Shown: positions 10,832 to 24,008 of the stretch, piece after piece
How the letters are laid out: each line of letters begins with the position of its first letter
Position numbering within the stretch: the first letter of the stretch is position 1
NCBI GenBank assembly: GCA_014925825.1
Contig: JACGCK010000170.1
Coordinates: forward strand, 1-64,000
Length of the DNA stretch: 64,000 nt
Source of the DNA: Pholiota molesta
Taxonomy: Eukaryota; Basidiomycota; Agaricomycetes; Agaricales; Strophariaceae
Direction of reading: 5' to 3'
The notes under the pieces: model-generated
The model's database searches: none
What the model was told of the DNA's origin: nothing
The model's input: only the letters and a program-made list of their open reading frames with translations
Program-made: the position numbers and the translations under genes

Positions 10832-13126
10832 ATGGATGCTATTCCTATCAGTCTGGATGAAGAAGATCTCTCTCAGTTTTCGATATCGTCAACGGGGTCC
10901 GAGTTCGATGCTTTGTGCACCCTCAATCCACCCTCGCCGATCCTAACACCCTCTCAACTCACCTTTGCGTGGTCTTCGGGTGACATTCCTGTGCTCCTAT
11001 ATGACGACAGCTACATCGACCCGCTCTCAGAGCTCTCAGACTCGTCGACTTTACAGGGCTCTGCGGCTCGCACTCGTAATAAACGGGATAGTTCATCGAC
11101 ACTGCGGTCCCAAAAATCTATTGCTGCTACTGTAGTGATGGATCATAATCGAGAATCTTCGAGATTGTCGATGTCTACTTTTTCTCAGACTGATTTTGCT
11201 CATGGGAACTTACGAAGCGCTGAAAGTTCGACTTCTGTGGACTCTATGGGCACTTTTGGGCCTAGAAGTCGACGACGGAAAATTAGATCTAGTCAGGTAT
11301 CACGGCACTCGGTTAATTCTGAATCTGTCAAAGGTCTTGGATATTCAAGTCTCAACTCCCAAAATACTGCTACTCTCGAGTTTGATGACCTATCAGCTGT
11401 ACAAAACGAAGACTTTCCTCGTACGAACAAGCAATCTCGCCATGCGTTATCTGGAGCATTCTACCACCCAGTCGTCTTTGTAGACGCAAAGCCGTCCCGG
11501 AACTCAGACATGGAGCTGGATTCGACGTTCTCAGATTTAGCGGACGAGTCTTTCTCTCATGGACCTTGCTCTGAGCAGATAGCCTCTGAAAAACAATCTC
11601 CAGAAAACCATGATGAGGATAAGGGTGACATGACCACGGCCTTTACGAATGCAGGTCTGAAGACATTGTCGTGGATTTCTTCCCAGAGCTGGGACTATGG
11701 CCAATACAAAGATTTTGTTGCCAACAAAAACCTCGCACGATTTCCACAACCAACGCAAATCGTAGAATTCGATGATGTAGAATGTGGTGCGTCTCTTCAT
11801 GTCTCCCCTCCTGGGCGGAAGCCGCTTGAGCGTCATGGCCATGTTCGGAAGTTAGACAATATCAGTCCTTCCCGGGTGTCTCAGCAAGCTCAAGTCGGAC
11901 AACACCACCGCAGGGAGAGATCAGTCAAAGTGGTCAACCAAGTTCATTTAGAATACCCAACCGTACCGAGACTGGATCACGACTGGCTGCAAGACATCTA
12001 CGTGCAGTTCCTCGTCGACCAAGAAGGGTTTCGTGACGCCAATCCTTTCTTCAGTTTCACCGGAATCGTGCGCCTTCGCCCAGATCTGCGGACTCCAGGT
12101 GGTGTGATGGCACAGTTCAAGCCGATTACTAGGCAGGCCTTTCACTTCCATGACGCACCCTTCGAGACGCCTCCGATTCTTAGACGCATCACTGTCAACG
12201 GCGACGATACGCACGACTATGCTTCCAAGCAGGCTCTGCTCACTTTGAAGACAAACGGGGTGTACGTTCTGCACGGACATGAGATCTCCGTTGCCACTAA
12301 CCACAATAATCACGATTCCGAACCGCTAAAGCTCCACTGGCAGTTTGAGTACCTGGTGGACGACCGAATCGCCGACAAATCTGGCCGAGTCATGGAAGGC
12401 GAAAAGATCTTGACGCCCCTCACATTTTCCTGCGCGCCAGGGTTTTTACTGCCGCAGCAAGCGCGGAAGAACAATATCATGCATGTTATCAAGAAAGGCG
12501 TGGCGCCCAAGCTTGTAGCGGAAAAGCTTCAGCCTCCCGGGGTATCGAGCCCGACTAACAAAGTATTTAGCTTTGACCCTCTGTCTTCTCCTCCTGCGTC
12601 CCAGACCGAAGCGCATACTGCACACGGTTTCTTTTCGTCGAAATCGCATGGTTGGGGTCTACACCGACGTGGTCAGTCTCATGGTGTGCGCCAGGCAGAG
12701 CACCACAAAGGATCTCCAACTTGCATCCTTTCTACAGAATATAACATCACACTTCATAAAGATAAATCAGTTCTGGACATCAAAACCCGAGACTTAGATG
12801 CGGCCGCTAACGTACACCGTCGTCGAAACTCCTCAGCAGAACACAACGACTCCCCTATGCGGCTTCACTTCAATACGATGAAGAATTCCAGCGCCAAGCA
12901 TCGCAGGTTTACTCAGACGCAGAAACCCGCCTCCCCTTCTCGACATATTATTTCTCCGGCCGAATTGAACAAGCTACTTGATACTACTGCGAAAGAGAAT
13001 TTGACTTTGGCTGCACCTCAATTTGCCGTCCCCGTCGTTCCTGATCGCAACAGCAACAATTTTAGTCCCCTTGCTCCTCGTCCTCGTCATTCGAATGTGA
13101 AGTCTCGAGATCTAGCACGGGTGTAA
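10832..13126 (+). CDS. Serine-rich protein of unknown function with one conserved-looking block
   Basis: Single exon, 764 residues, ATG at 10832 and TAA at 13124. Residues 1-370 are low-complexity, Ser/Asp/Asn-rich and probably disordered. They include an acidic start (SLDEEDLSQFSIS) and an Arg-rich patch RSRRRKIRSS that could act as a nuclear signal. Residues about 380-565 look like a folded domain: LDHDWLQDIYVQFL, then many beta-type stretches with WQFEYLVDDRI and LTPLTFSCAPGFLLP. The rest is again basic and Ser-rich. The layout (disordered, domain, disordered) suits a regulatory or scaffold protein, but I know no family for the block. Codon use resembles the ne­ighbours. The absence of introns is unusual here. 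Confidence 0.75.
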   Translation: MDAIPISLDEEDLSQFSISSTGSEFDALCTLNPPSPILTPSQLTFAWSSGDIPVLLYDDSYIDPLSELSDSSTLQGSAARTRNKRDSSSTLRSQKSIAATVVMDHNRESSRLSMSTFSQTDFAHGNLRSAESSTSVDSMGTFGPRSRRRKIRSSQVSRHSVNSESVKGLGYSSLNSQNTATLEFDDLSAVQNEDFPRTNKQSRHALSGAFYHPVVFVDAKPSRNSDMELDSTFSDLADESFSHGPCSEQIASEKQSPENHDEDKGDMTTAFTNAGLKTLSWISSQSWDYGQYKDFVANKNLARFPQPTQIVEFDDVECGASLHVSPPGRKPLERHGHVRKLDNISPSRVSQQAQVGQHHRRERSVKVVNQVHLEYPTVPRLDHDWLQDIYVQFLVDQEGFRDANPFFSFTGIVRLRPDLRTPGGVMAQFKPITRQAFHFHDAPFETPPILRRITVNGDDTHDYASKQALLTLKTNGVYVLHGHEISVATNHNNHDSEPLKLHWQFEYLVDDRIADKSGRVMEGEKILTPLTFSCAPGFLLPQQARKNNIMHVIKKGVAPKLVAEKLQPPGVSSPTNKVFSFDPLSSPPASQTEAHTAHGFFSSKSHGWGLHRRGQSHGVRQAEHHKGSPTCILSTEYNITLHKDKSVLDIKTRDLDAAANVHRRRNSSAEHNDSPMRLHFNTMKNSSAKHRRFTQTQKPASPSRHIISPAELNKLLDTTAKENLTLAAPQFAVPVVPDRNSNNFSPLAPRPRHSNVKSRDLARV

Positions 13127-13307
13127 CGGGCCACAAACTAGTGACCGATTCCTAAGGTGTACAGGTATCTCGGGCTCACTTGTTCTTAGTGACATTCGAC
13201 ACAAAGTATCGAAAGAAAAATAGATAATGTTTTGATAAAAAGAAAAAGATACGTTTTACATTCATTTATATACATCCAATATTCCATCCACGTATTTGAC
13301 GGTCGTC

Positions 13308-16161
13308 TTAATGGCAAGAAGCACAACTTTGTTCGTTGTTGCTGTTATTGCTGAAGGCGCTGACACTGAGAGGGTCTTTGCTTCCAGGAACATCCATACT
13401 TGGATTCGCCTTGAAGAACGAGTTGGGCTTGAACGTCACACTGAGGTGCTCGACCGGCATCCTATAGAATATCAGATGCATTAGCGCGAGAGTGTTTGCA
13501 AAAAATGAGCGATACATACACAGGCCAATCTTCAGGACGAGGGATATGCGTTGTTCCAACGGTCACATAGAGCAAGATATCCTGGTTCTCAACAGGCAAC
13601 TCGCCCTTGACCCAAGAGCTAACGGAATCCTCCGGGTCGTCCTGCGTCTGAGGTACATACTTTCCAGCAGGCCATACGCGCACCGACCCGTTCTCGCCGT
13701 CCTCGACATCCCGGCAGACCCAGACCGTGTTCCGCAAGAACCCAGCGCGCTTCGCGGCCCACCCGTCCAGCTTGGCCATCATCGGCGTCGCGCCGCCCTT
13801 GACGCCGACGGAGTACCCGACGTCCTTGCCCGAGGCATAGTGCTGCCGCGCGGGGTTGACGATGCGCCACCTGCGCTCCTTCGCGAAGTCGTACGGGCGG
13901 CCGGCCTCGTTCTTGATGACGGTGTCCTTGGAGTAGAACGCGTTGCCGGCGAAGTTGTCCTTGGAGCCCGTGGCGGCGTCGACGGGGAAGATGTCGGACT
14001 CGACGAGGCTGTTGTTCACGCCGTCGATCATGGGGTCGACGCGGATGCTGAACATGTGCTGATGGTACTGGGCGTTGATGTTGGGGGCCACAGTGGTACC
14101 GAAGGGATTGGGCTCGTTATCCCTTGCGAGATAAACGGAGAGGATTCCAGTCAGGCGGATCTCGAATTCGATGCTTCCATCCTGATAGAAGTGGTAATTC
14201 CAGACGTATTCTAGGTTATATGTTCAGCCTAAAGGTCAATGTTGAACGAAGAAGGGCGCTCACCATAGTTTGCAAGGGTGCAAACCATGCTAATAACGAG
14301 TCTCCTTCTCCTGACGGTTTGGCTCCTGCCATTGGGCCTGTAGTCGGTGTGTTTCCAGAGCACACCAGCGTCCTCTTCGTGGATGCAAATGACGTTCTTG
14401 ATCACGAAGGCACTTCCATCGTTAGTGATAAACGCGCCGGGCTATCCCGCAAACCAAATCAGTCCACGGTCACAAAGACTGGCCAAACTATTTAGCACAC
14501 CATATAATGAATCTGTCCAAGGCAATCACATCCGAGGGAGAGCTCGTTCGCCATCGTGCCCATACCGTATTCGCCCCTAACCCGAAGTTTAATTACGCGA
14601 TGATGTCATGAGCAGCATTCGACTTACGAATCAAAAGCGAATTTCCTGGGATGAGGGGACTCGGGAGCACCATAAGGAACGACCATTTCCGCTAACGAGA
14701 GACGATAAAAGATGGGCCTGACCTCACCATTGTCGTTGTAGGTGACCGTGGAAAGCGCGATACCCTCCCGATGGGTGAAAGCTAAAATGCGGAGTAAATA
14801 TTCAGTGATCCACCAACGACAGCCGAAAAACTCACCAATATGCATTTTCCAGTTCTGCCACTCCAGGACATGGCCGTCGATCTTGAAGCTGACGCCCTCG
14901 GGCTGCACGATATGGAGAGGCTTAAGATCTGTCCTTGGGTGATATCCACCTTCTTGCGTCTTTTCCATCAAGTCGGGGAGGAAATCCCAGGCCTTGCTAG
15001 GCGGGGGGACACGCTCGCGTCCGGAAGCGGCAAACGAGTCTGCTGCGAGAGGCGGTGGTGCAGTGCTGTAAGAGCTGAGCTTAGCGGAGCCGTCCTCGGC
15101 GCGATTGTAGTGCGCAGGGAAATCTTGGACAGTGTCAATATTGGACAGGGGTACATGAAGGAAAAGTAATGAAGCTCACCGACATGGAGGAGTTCCTTGG
15201 TATTGACATCGATTATGGGGATAAAGTCCTATGAAGCAGAGAATGAGCAGCTATTAGAGAACCGATTATCAGGCTATAAGCATACCATTGGGTGAGCGTA
15301 GAGATTGTCATGGGGTGAGAAACGTGCATATACGAGACCTTGTTGCACGCGGCGCTTCTGAGGGAACCTTTCGTCGTATCCTATTGACCATCCATCGCAG
15401 AAGATCTGTTCGGGCTCGATACCTGACAAGGGAGGGATTCGATATTGTAGGAGATAAAATACATACTGGTGGTGCTCACCGACGTCCTTCGCCAACTTCT
15501 GTACCACCGGGTTGTTTTTTACGACGTCTTCACACGCAATAAGCTCTTCCGGCGAAATTTGGGGGTGGTATTCTTCGGGGAGAAGAGTCACAGTATCCAT
15601 TTCCCACTCTCCGTTGGGATTCAGAATAAGGGTCGCATTGTATCCCCGTCTAAAGAATATGGTCAGCATTAATCTAAAATTCAATAAAAGTATCATATTT
15701 TCGCTCACCCATTCACAAGATCCAAGAACTACGTTCGACCATGTCAGTCGCTCTATAACGCTATGAAGGAACAAACGACTTACATCACTCTCAGCTTTCC
15801 TGATGATAGGTACAGGCTGCTCCGGCTTCGCTCCAGGGCTCAGAGGAATTCCAAGATATGCAAGAACGGCCTTCTTGGTGGGGGGAAGAAGACAGCAAGT
15901 GATGAACTTGATGGCTTTAACTTCGGTCTTCGCCGCGAGATGGCGCCTGATTGTCAGGGCCACCGCAGTGATCTGCACAGTGATGTCATTTAATTATGTG
16001 TCCCCCCTGAGCAACATTTCTGGACGTACCTCGTCGGGAGTCAAGGGGTCTAACGGGTGCTTGAATGCTGTCGGCGCTCCTTTGGAATCAGAAGGAGGCT
16101 TGATGCCAGTCACGGTGCTGGGCACAGCGGTGGTGCTCGATCCTGTTCCATCTGGGCTCAT
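13308..16161 (-). CDS. Copper amine oxidase (primary-amine oxidase)
   Basis: Oxidises primary amines to aldehydes with release of NH3 and H2O2, using Cu2+ and a topaquinone made from a tyrosine. Twelve exons: 16030-16161, 15784-15972, 15709-15728, 15480-15649, 15286-15422, 15180-15228, 14836-15123, 14628-14781, 14501-14576, 14264-14441, 13520-14210 and 13308-13461. They give 745 residues, the usual length for the family. The third exon is just 20 bases but encodes the conserved FLDLVNG. Seen: topaquinone site NYEYVW (Tyr464), copper ligands HQH (His514, His516) and GTTHIPRPED (His686), and the ALSTVTYND and AGVLWKHTDYRP motifs. No signal peptide (MSPDGTGSS start), so cytosolic or peroxisomal; the C-terminus SCASCH is not a standard peroxisomal signal. 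TATA-like site 86 bases upstream. Confidence 0.95.
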
Positions 16162-17665
16162 TGCGAATTCTGATGTAAGTATGTCAATAGGCTATTGAAC
16201 AAGTGGGAGCGATATTAGCTATAGGTGCCGCATGAAATAAGCTTAGTATATATACCTCAGGTTGTGCTAATCTTGATTCTTGATGTCTCTATCGAGTCCT
16301 GATGGACCTCTGTAAAACAGACGTTGGATGGGAACGACTTCGACGGAAGGGGGTGTGTCCTGAGAAATGGAAGGCAGGTAATTTCATGCAGCCTTTCACT
16401 GACTTATAAACGCTCCCAAGGCAATGTGGATCACCTGATTTGACGACAAAGCAAGATACTTAGATAGCAGCTGATAGCAGCCGCACATCTTATCTCACGG
16501 GGCCAGCATGAAACGAGGAAGACTACATAGATAGGAACCTCGGAATGTCAGAAAATTTGAAAATCCATGCCAGACGCGATCTCTCTCTGGGACGTATGAA
16601 TGCAAAATGCGTAGATAAACATACCACCCGGTAGTGTTGGTAGTTCTGGAATATCGCCATTGCAAAACTTCATGAAATGTCAGAGAATCCGGGGTCATCG
16701 GAGCCTTATTATCGTGGTGGGTGCGATGAACCGTCATGCTTGAAGTCCTATTATTAGATGCTCAATCAGTGGCCATGATGATCATAAGATGCTCTTTGCG
16801 AAGCGTCGAGCCAACCTCGAGCTCCATCTACTGCTTCAAAATATTCTGGTTCGATCTGGAGTCTTCTGGAGTTGGCGAAAGCTCTGCAGTGAAATTTCAC
16901 AGATAATTAGAACTAGGAATAGCTTAAAGTCTGACAAGAAATTTATTCCTTTAAGTACTACATTTCGACCTCTTCGACAAATTCAAGATACTAGACTCAG
17001 ATAGGCGCAATCAGATAGGTGATTTGAAACGCATCTTCCAAATTCCGGACTGCTATGCAACTGCTATGATCGTGAGTGTGTGGGACCGAATTTCTCTTTC
17101 ATAAAGTCCTGATTTTGTTTTTGGTCGAGAAGATGATGAAAGTTGAGAAGAGTGTACTCTGATGGGAGAACAGAAGTTCGACTAGGACTGAGCTTCAAGG
17201 ATAGTCCCAAAGGAGTGAAGTTATTTAACGTTATCTGTGCACGTACATATGTAGTCTTATGTAGTCCTTTTCTTCCTCACCCCGGTATTCGATAAGGAGT
17301 CAGATATTAAGATATTAGGAAGCATCTTTGAAATGAAATTGATAAGATAAAAGATAAGATATGTGGAATGATGCTACGTCAGTGATTAAAATATTCCAAA
17401 TGTCCCAATTCCATAGGAGTTTATGATTGCGTTAACATGGGCGCTGAAATTCCTTCTATGTAGTACGACTCCAATGTCCATTGTCCATAATGAAAGTGGA
17501 ATTTTGTCGAAGGAGGGCGTGACATTTTATTTGGGTGACACACGTGATAACATTACGTGACCAGTCGCGTCCTCATGTGTCACTGTTGGTTTATGAGATT
17601 CTGTATGTGCTGAGGGCTAAGTCAATTCTAATCTTCAACAATTCGCATCGTCCAGGGCTTTCCGC
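16162..17665. other. Intergenic between divergent amine oxidase and SMC4
   Basis: No gene supported. An 80-codon minus-strand frame at 16495-16737 has no recognisable motif. The second half is A/T-rich with repeated GATAAGATA-type tracts near 17280-17360. Confidence 0.45.
16247..16254 (-). promoter_or_regulatory. TATA-like site of the copper amine oxidase
   Basis: TATATATA, 86 bases before the ATG at 16161. Confidence 0.4.
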
Positions 17666-20600
17666 ATGCCGCCTCGCCGCTCATCCCGCGCGCCTAGCGT
17701 CGCCGCCGAGCCTGCTCCAGCTGAATCGCTGCCTGCCAAACGTAAACGCGGTCAAGCCGCAGAACCTGCAGCCGAAGAGAAAGAAAACGTCGCGAAGCCG
17801 GCTTCGCGGACGCGTCGCAGCGTCTCTGCGAAGCCACCTAGTACTGGTGTTCCGAATTCAAGGAAGTCATCACGCTCTAAAGTCTCCTTGCCCGACGTGG
17901 TCGAGTCCGAAAATGAAGACCAATCAGACGCTCCGCCTCCCGTGAAGAAAGCGAGGCCATCAATCGAGAGCAGGGAGGAGGAAGATGCAAACGCGGAAGA
18001 GGGAGAGGAGGAAAGTGCTCCTGCGAAGCCAAGAAGGGGGAGGAGGGCAGCTAGTGTGAACAAAGCCGCTCCTGTTGAAATGGATGTCGATGCCGACGTC
18101 CCTTCCAAGCCAGCAAGTCGTCGCACGTCCACTCGTACTGCTACCGCATCTACTGGCAGTCGCACCAGTATCGGATCAGCGAAGTCCGGGGGAGCATCTG
18201 GATCGGCCCGCCTGAAGGAGGTGGAAGAGGACGAGGACGAGGAGGAAGAGGATGTTCAACCTGTCAAAGGGCGTCGCGCAGCTGCTAAACCAGGCAAACG
18301 TGCTACTGCTAAAGTCGTCCAATCGGACGATGATGAAGCAGAAGCATCTGCTGCATCGGAGTACGATGAAGAGGAGGTCAAACCAACTCGCAGAGGACGC
18401 ATAGCGAAAGCCCCCGTTAATCGCAAAGGCAAAGCTCCTGCGAAGAAATTTCCAAAAGCCGTCAAAATTGAGGATTCGGACAGCGATACATCTGCACCGC
18501 CCTCAGCTCAACCTCCAGCTGCAAGAAAGAAGGTTGTCGAAAAAGCACCCACTCCCGAAGCAGAGCCCGAGGAAGAGGAAGAAGAACAGTCCCTTTTCGA
18601 ACCAGCTCCTCCTCCTTCTATCCCTGTCCCTTCAAGCTTGCCCCAGATCCCAGAAGAGCCAGCTGGTCCCAAATCGCGCTTGGTAATCCACAAGATGGCA
18701 CTCGTTAACTTCAAGAGTTATGCCGGCCGACAGGAAATTGGGCCTTTCCATAAAGTACGCCCCATTGTAATTTTCTAATTCAACAAGCGTTGATTCTCTT
18801 ATAGTCTTTCTCTTCTATTGTGGGACCTAATGGATCTGGAAAATCAAACACCATCGACGCATTGTTATTTGTTTTTGGTTATCGCGCCTCAAAAATGCGA
18901 CAAGGCAAAATCTCAGAGTTGATTCACAATTCTGCCAATTATCCGGATCTCGATGAGTGCAGTGTTGAGGTTCATTTCCGCGACATTATTGACCTCGTAA
19001 GTATTGCCCATGTTTATAATCTTGATATCGAGCTTATATTTTTTTGCAGCCGGGTCCTGACGCCTTCAAGCTTGTTCCTGGTTCGCAATTAGTTGTCGCC
19101 CGTACTGCTTACAAGAATAACGCTAGCAAGTATACCATAAATGGGCGCATGAGTAGTTACTCTGAGGTTCAAACCTTGCTGAAAGGACGTGGAATTGATC
19201 TTGATCATAATCGTTTCCTCATTCTTCAAGTACGTCAAACTAATTCTCGTCTCACAGTATCCTCAAATCCTAATTGTTGTAAAGGGAGAGGTAGAATCAA
19301 TTGCCCAGATGAAACCTAAAGCACCTACAGAACACGAAGATGGACTCCTTGAATATCTCGAAGATATCATCGGTACATCGAGATTCAAGAAACCAATCGA
19401 CGAAGCTTTTGTCGAAATGGAGCGGCTGTCAGAGGATCGTCAAATGAAACTGAACCGACTTCGGCACGTCGAGAAGGAGAAACTTGCCTTGGAAGCCAAG
19501 AAGAAAGAGGCCGAGGATTATCTTCGCTTGAAGAATGATCTTGTTCGCGCGCTGTCGCGACAATACCAGTGGTATCTATGGAGGAGCTTTGTCGCTGAAG
19601 AGAAGTTGAACGAGAAAGCCGTAAGTATTTTTCCAAAATTCTTCTCTACGTAGCTGATCCACTGCCGTCTCGTTCTATAGGAGGATATCAGGGGTTCATT
19701 GAACAAGGAAACAGAACAGCACCAGGGCGACATCGAGCATTTGGCATCGTTAAGGCAGTACTACGAAGAGAAGGAGAAAACCTACGCGGTACTTTTATAT
19801 TCTTCTTTACTTGTCCACTAAAAGCTAACAATTCTTGCAGGATGTTCAAACGATAGCTAAAAAAGCTGTGAAGGAACTAGCCGAGCATGAGAAACGCGAG
19901 ATTGGTCTTCAAGAGCGCCGAAAGCATGCTTCTACTAAGGCCAAGAAGCTCAAAAAATCTGTTCAAGAGGTGCGACCATGTCGATTTTCTAAAATATCTT
20001 CCGCACTAACTCTCAAGCCAGGACACGGCTGCCAGAAAAACGGCGCTACACACGATCGAGGACAGCACTTCGAAGATGAAGAAAGAGAAGAGCAAATTGG
20101 AAGAATACGAACTGTCTCTTGAGGAGGAAGAAAAGATACTAGAAGGCATTCGCGATAGTTTGAAAGGTATTGATCGAGTGCTTTCATACACACCTTGTCG
20201 ACTAACTTCCTTGTAGATAAAACCCAGGTTTTCCACGACAAGATCCAAATCAAGCAGAAGGAGTTACAGCCATGGACCGCTAAGATCAATGCCAAGCAGG
20301 CTGAGATTGATGTCGCTATCAGTGAACGCGATGCTCTTGCGAAGAAAGCGGAGGCCTTAAAGTCTCAATGCAAGGAAGCTGACGAGACTTACGAAGCACT
20401 TAAAGAAGATTACAAGATTAAGGTAATCTCAAGTTTGATGCAACGAAAGACAATACGCTAATTTTCCATAGTCGGCCCGCTACAATGAGCTGAAAAGCGA
20501 GAGAAGCCAGCTTCAACAACAAATCCAGAGTGCTGAAAGGAAGCAAAAGGTTTTTGCACAGTCTAGTTATTAGAGATTCGCGCTAATCCTGCCCATCAGG

Positions 20601-23532
20601 ATGCTCAAGATCGAGTGACAGAATGGCGAGGAAAGGCTAGTGCCACTCGGAACAAGGTCGAGGAAGCCAGGGCCAATCAGTCAGAGAACAGATCTCAGAA
20701 CAATGTGCTGGATTCCCTGACTAGAATGAAGGATGCCGGAAGGATCGAGGGTTTCCATGTAAGCCTGATTCATGGGATGAATTGGCCTCTCAAATTGACC
20801 GTTCTATTTTTCCTTGCTCAGGGACGACTAGGAAACCTTGGAGCTATTCCAGACAAGTACGATGTCGCCATTTCCACAGCCTGTGGATCTAACCTGAATT
20901 TCATGGTTGTCGACCGAGTTACCGAAGCGCAAGCGTGCATCGAATATTTGCGAAAGAACAACGTTGGCCGTGCATCTTTCATGGTTCTGGAGAAGCTTGG
21001 ATCAGGCTCACCAGAACGGATCAACGCCCCTGAAGGTGTCCCGCGTCTCTACGACCTCGTCACCCCCAGAGATCCAAAGTACGCGCCCGCATTCTTCAAG
21101 GCTATGGGCAATACGCTAGTCGCCAACGATATGGATCAAGCAAACCGCATCGCGTTCTCCGGAACCAAGCGGTGGCGAGTGGTCACTCTCGATGGTGCAT
21201 TGATTGAATCATCAGGAGCTATGTCGGGTGGTGGTAACTCGGTCTCTCGCGGGGCGATGAGCTCTAAACAGGCTGCTGTGACGGTGTCACCGGCAACCGT
21301 GAAGGGTTACGAACGTGATAATGAGCAGGCGAATCAGGAGCTCCAGAAGGCGTCGGCAGAACTCCGAGATGCTGAGGCTGAACTGGAACGTCTACGAACC
21401 AGGGGCCCCGCCATTGATCTCGAATACCAGAAGATTGGTATGGATATCGAGAATGTGAAGATGCGAATTACACAGGCTGAGAAGCGGGTCAGGGAGCTAA
21501 GGTATGTGTTTCTTTTTTATTCGGCCGGATAGGATGGCTAAGATGGGGCGTATTAGTTCCCAAAACAAGCCAAATACTGGAGATCTCGCTCGCATATCAA
21601 AGCTCGAGAAGGAGATCGCGGAATCTCAGGCTGGACTTGATGAACTTCAAGAAAGGACGGCTCAGATCGAACAAGATATCAAGGATCTAGAAAAGAGGAT
21701 TTTAGAGATCGGTGGCTCCAAATTGCTCACTCAGAAATCCAAAGTCGAAGGGATACGACTGCACATCACTCTGGCCAATGACGAGATTACCAAAGCTGAA
21801 ATGGCCAAAGGCAAGGCGGAGAAAGATGCAGTCAAGCTGGAGAGCAACCTCGTTACCAACCAGGAAGCTTTGGAAGCTGTAGAGGCTGAGCTTTTGGACC
21901 TAGTAAAAAACATCGATGAGCTGGAGGTATACGTGAACTCCCTGAAGGAAGAAGTTGAGAATGCTCAAACTGCGGCGGAAAGCTCTAAAGAGGAGTTGGA
22001 CAAGCTGAAGAAAGACTTGGACGAGCAAGAGGAGCACATTGCTGAATTTAGGAAACGAGAGGTATTTCGACGTTGTTTTGATATTACATCATCCTTTAAC
22101 AACGATTTTCCAGGCGAAACTCAAACACGACTTGGCAGAAACAGAGAAAGAGTTGGCAAATAACTCTCGTATGATCGATGATCTCAATGACAAGCATGAC
22201 GCACTTGCACTGGAGGATGTCGAGTAAGTTTTCTTGTTCAACATGGTGGTCGATAGAATATTCATTCAAAGTATTGTAGTGAGGACGACGAAGACGAGGA
22301 GGGCAACGGAGAACAAGAACAAGAGAACACTCCTGAGGCCGCTGCTGATGACCAACCCATAGAAGAGAACGAGGATGAGGAAGCGCCTGTCAAGACTGAA
22401 GATGGCGTTAAACCAGAACCCAAGGGCAAGTCGGCTGCTCGCAAAGCGAAGGCACAGACCACGCCGTCGGGCGAACTCCACGTATATTCCACTGACGAGT
22501 TGAAGAAATATAAGAAGGAGGAGATTTTGGCCGACGTTGCATATCTTGATGGTAAGTGTTGCATGCTCATTTGATTTGCTTCTTCTCATTTTTTTCTTCT
22601 CTGAAATAGAGAGAATCAAAAAGGCTAGGCCGGACCTTACCGTTTTGAAGGAATACAAGCAAAGAGAACAAGAGTTCTTCAATCGTGCGAAGGATTTGGA
22701 TCAGATAACACACGAGAGGGATACCCAGAAGGCCCATTACGACGGTTTGAGGAAGCAGCGCCTCGATGAATTCATGGCAGGATTTAATCTAATCTCGTTG
22801 AAGCTCAAGGAGATGTATCAAGTACGTTTTTGTATACTTGATTGTTCTGGTTCGTTATCTGATGTTGTACATCTCAGATGATCACCCTGGGCGGTAATGC
22901 TGAACTTGAGCTCGTCGATAGCTTGGATCCATTCTCCGAAGGAATTATCTTCAGTGTCATGCCGCCCAAGAAAAGTTGGAAGAATATTTCGAATTTATCT
23001 GGTGGTGAAAAGGTATGTTTTTGTTATTTTCTAAAACTAATCAATAACAAATATCTCTTCTGCAGACATTGAGTTCTCTGGCTTTGGTCTTCGCTCTCCA
23101 TGTATTTAAGGTGGGAAAAGAAAGTAGTACAAATTGCAACTTTCTAACTGTTTGATTGAATTCTAGCCAACCCCATTATATTTCATGGATGAGATCGATG
23201 CCGCCCTCGATTTCCGAAATGTTTCCATCGTTGCGAACTACATCAAAGATAGAACCAAGAATGCTCAGTTTATTATCATCTCTCTTCGGTACGTCTGCAC
23301 ATGTGCCTGCCTTTGGTTGCATCTAAATCCGCGATCAGAAACGACATGTTCGAGCTCAGTCACCGACTTATCGGAATTTATAAGACTTCAAATGCTACTC
23401 GAAGTATGAACATTCCCTCATGATAAAGAGAACTATTACTGACTTCACTTTGTAGGTATCTCGATCGACAATCACGCACTTCAGACGACCATTCCTAAAC
23501 ACCCACCAGCAAGCACTAAAGTTGTCGCTTAG
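17666..23532 (+). CDS. smc4: Condensin subunit SMC4
   Basis: Core ATPase of condensin, pairing with SMC2 to compact chromosomes. Twenty exons: 17666-18754, 18805-18996, 19050-19229, 19285-19620, 19681-19788, 19841-19969, 20022-20166, 20217-20422, 20472-20549, 20600-20758, 20822-21501, 21557-22061, 22114-22223, 22280-22551, 22610-22821, 22878-23012, 23066-23110, 23167-23288, 23339-23403 and 23456-23532. They encode 1614 residues. Seen: Walker A GPNGSGKSN (370-378), long coiled coil, hinge around 875-1010 (GRLGNLGAIPDKYDVAIST), second coil, signature LSGGEK (1507-1512), Walker B PLYFMDEIDAALD (about 1530) and the SMC4-typical end TRSISIDNHAL. The first 330 residues are a charged, Ala/Lys/Glu-rich disordered tail with a CENP-style KRKRG patch, longer than in yeast. 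An extra acidic stretch (EDVDEDDEDEEG) sits inside the second coil. Confidence 0.97.
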
Positions 23533-24008
23533 AACTAACTTGCATATCTCTCTTGTCGTCTAATTTGGTCAATTACCTGTCGCCCCTGTAACATTTCCCT
23601 ATTATGACTGTATATCTTAATGGCATCTTTCTTCCCTGTGTAAACCTTTGAGACAAGGGTTAGGAATTGTGGATGTGCTATTCGGTCAAAGCCATAGGCG
23701 CCCAGAATTAACATTCTTCTGGAATCTGGCTGACCGTGGCACCAGATATGAAATCATTTGATCCTTAAAGTAAGTATCGGTCGGGTGCAAATTTCAATTA
23801 GGAGGCTGGCCGCCCATCGACAATTTGACTCTGTGACCAGCAGTACTCTAGATATTTATCAGGTTTTGCGAAGCTATTTCCAAGGCGTTTTTGTCAGCTT
23901 TGACTTGAGGTACTTACAAGTACGGCACTGCGGCAAACTCTGCATTAGGTAATATTCCTGATGAATTTGGAACTCACTAGCTCCTGACAGGGATTAAGCA
24001 CCACCCCG
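23533..24008 (+). other. Short intergenic stretch
   Basis: 3' flank of SMC4 and 5' flank of the DUF726 gene on the same strand. No gene seen. Confidence 0.4.
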
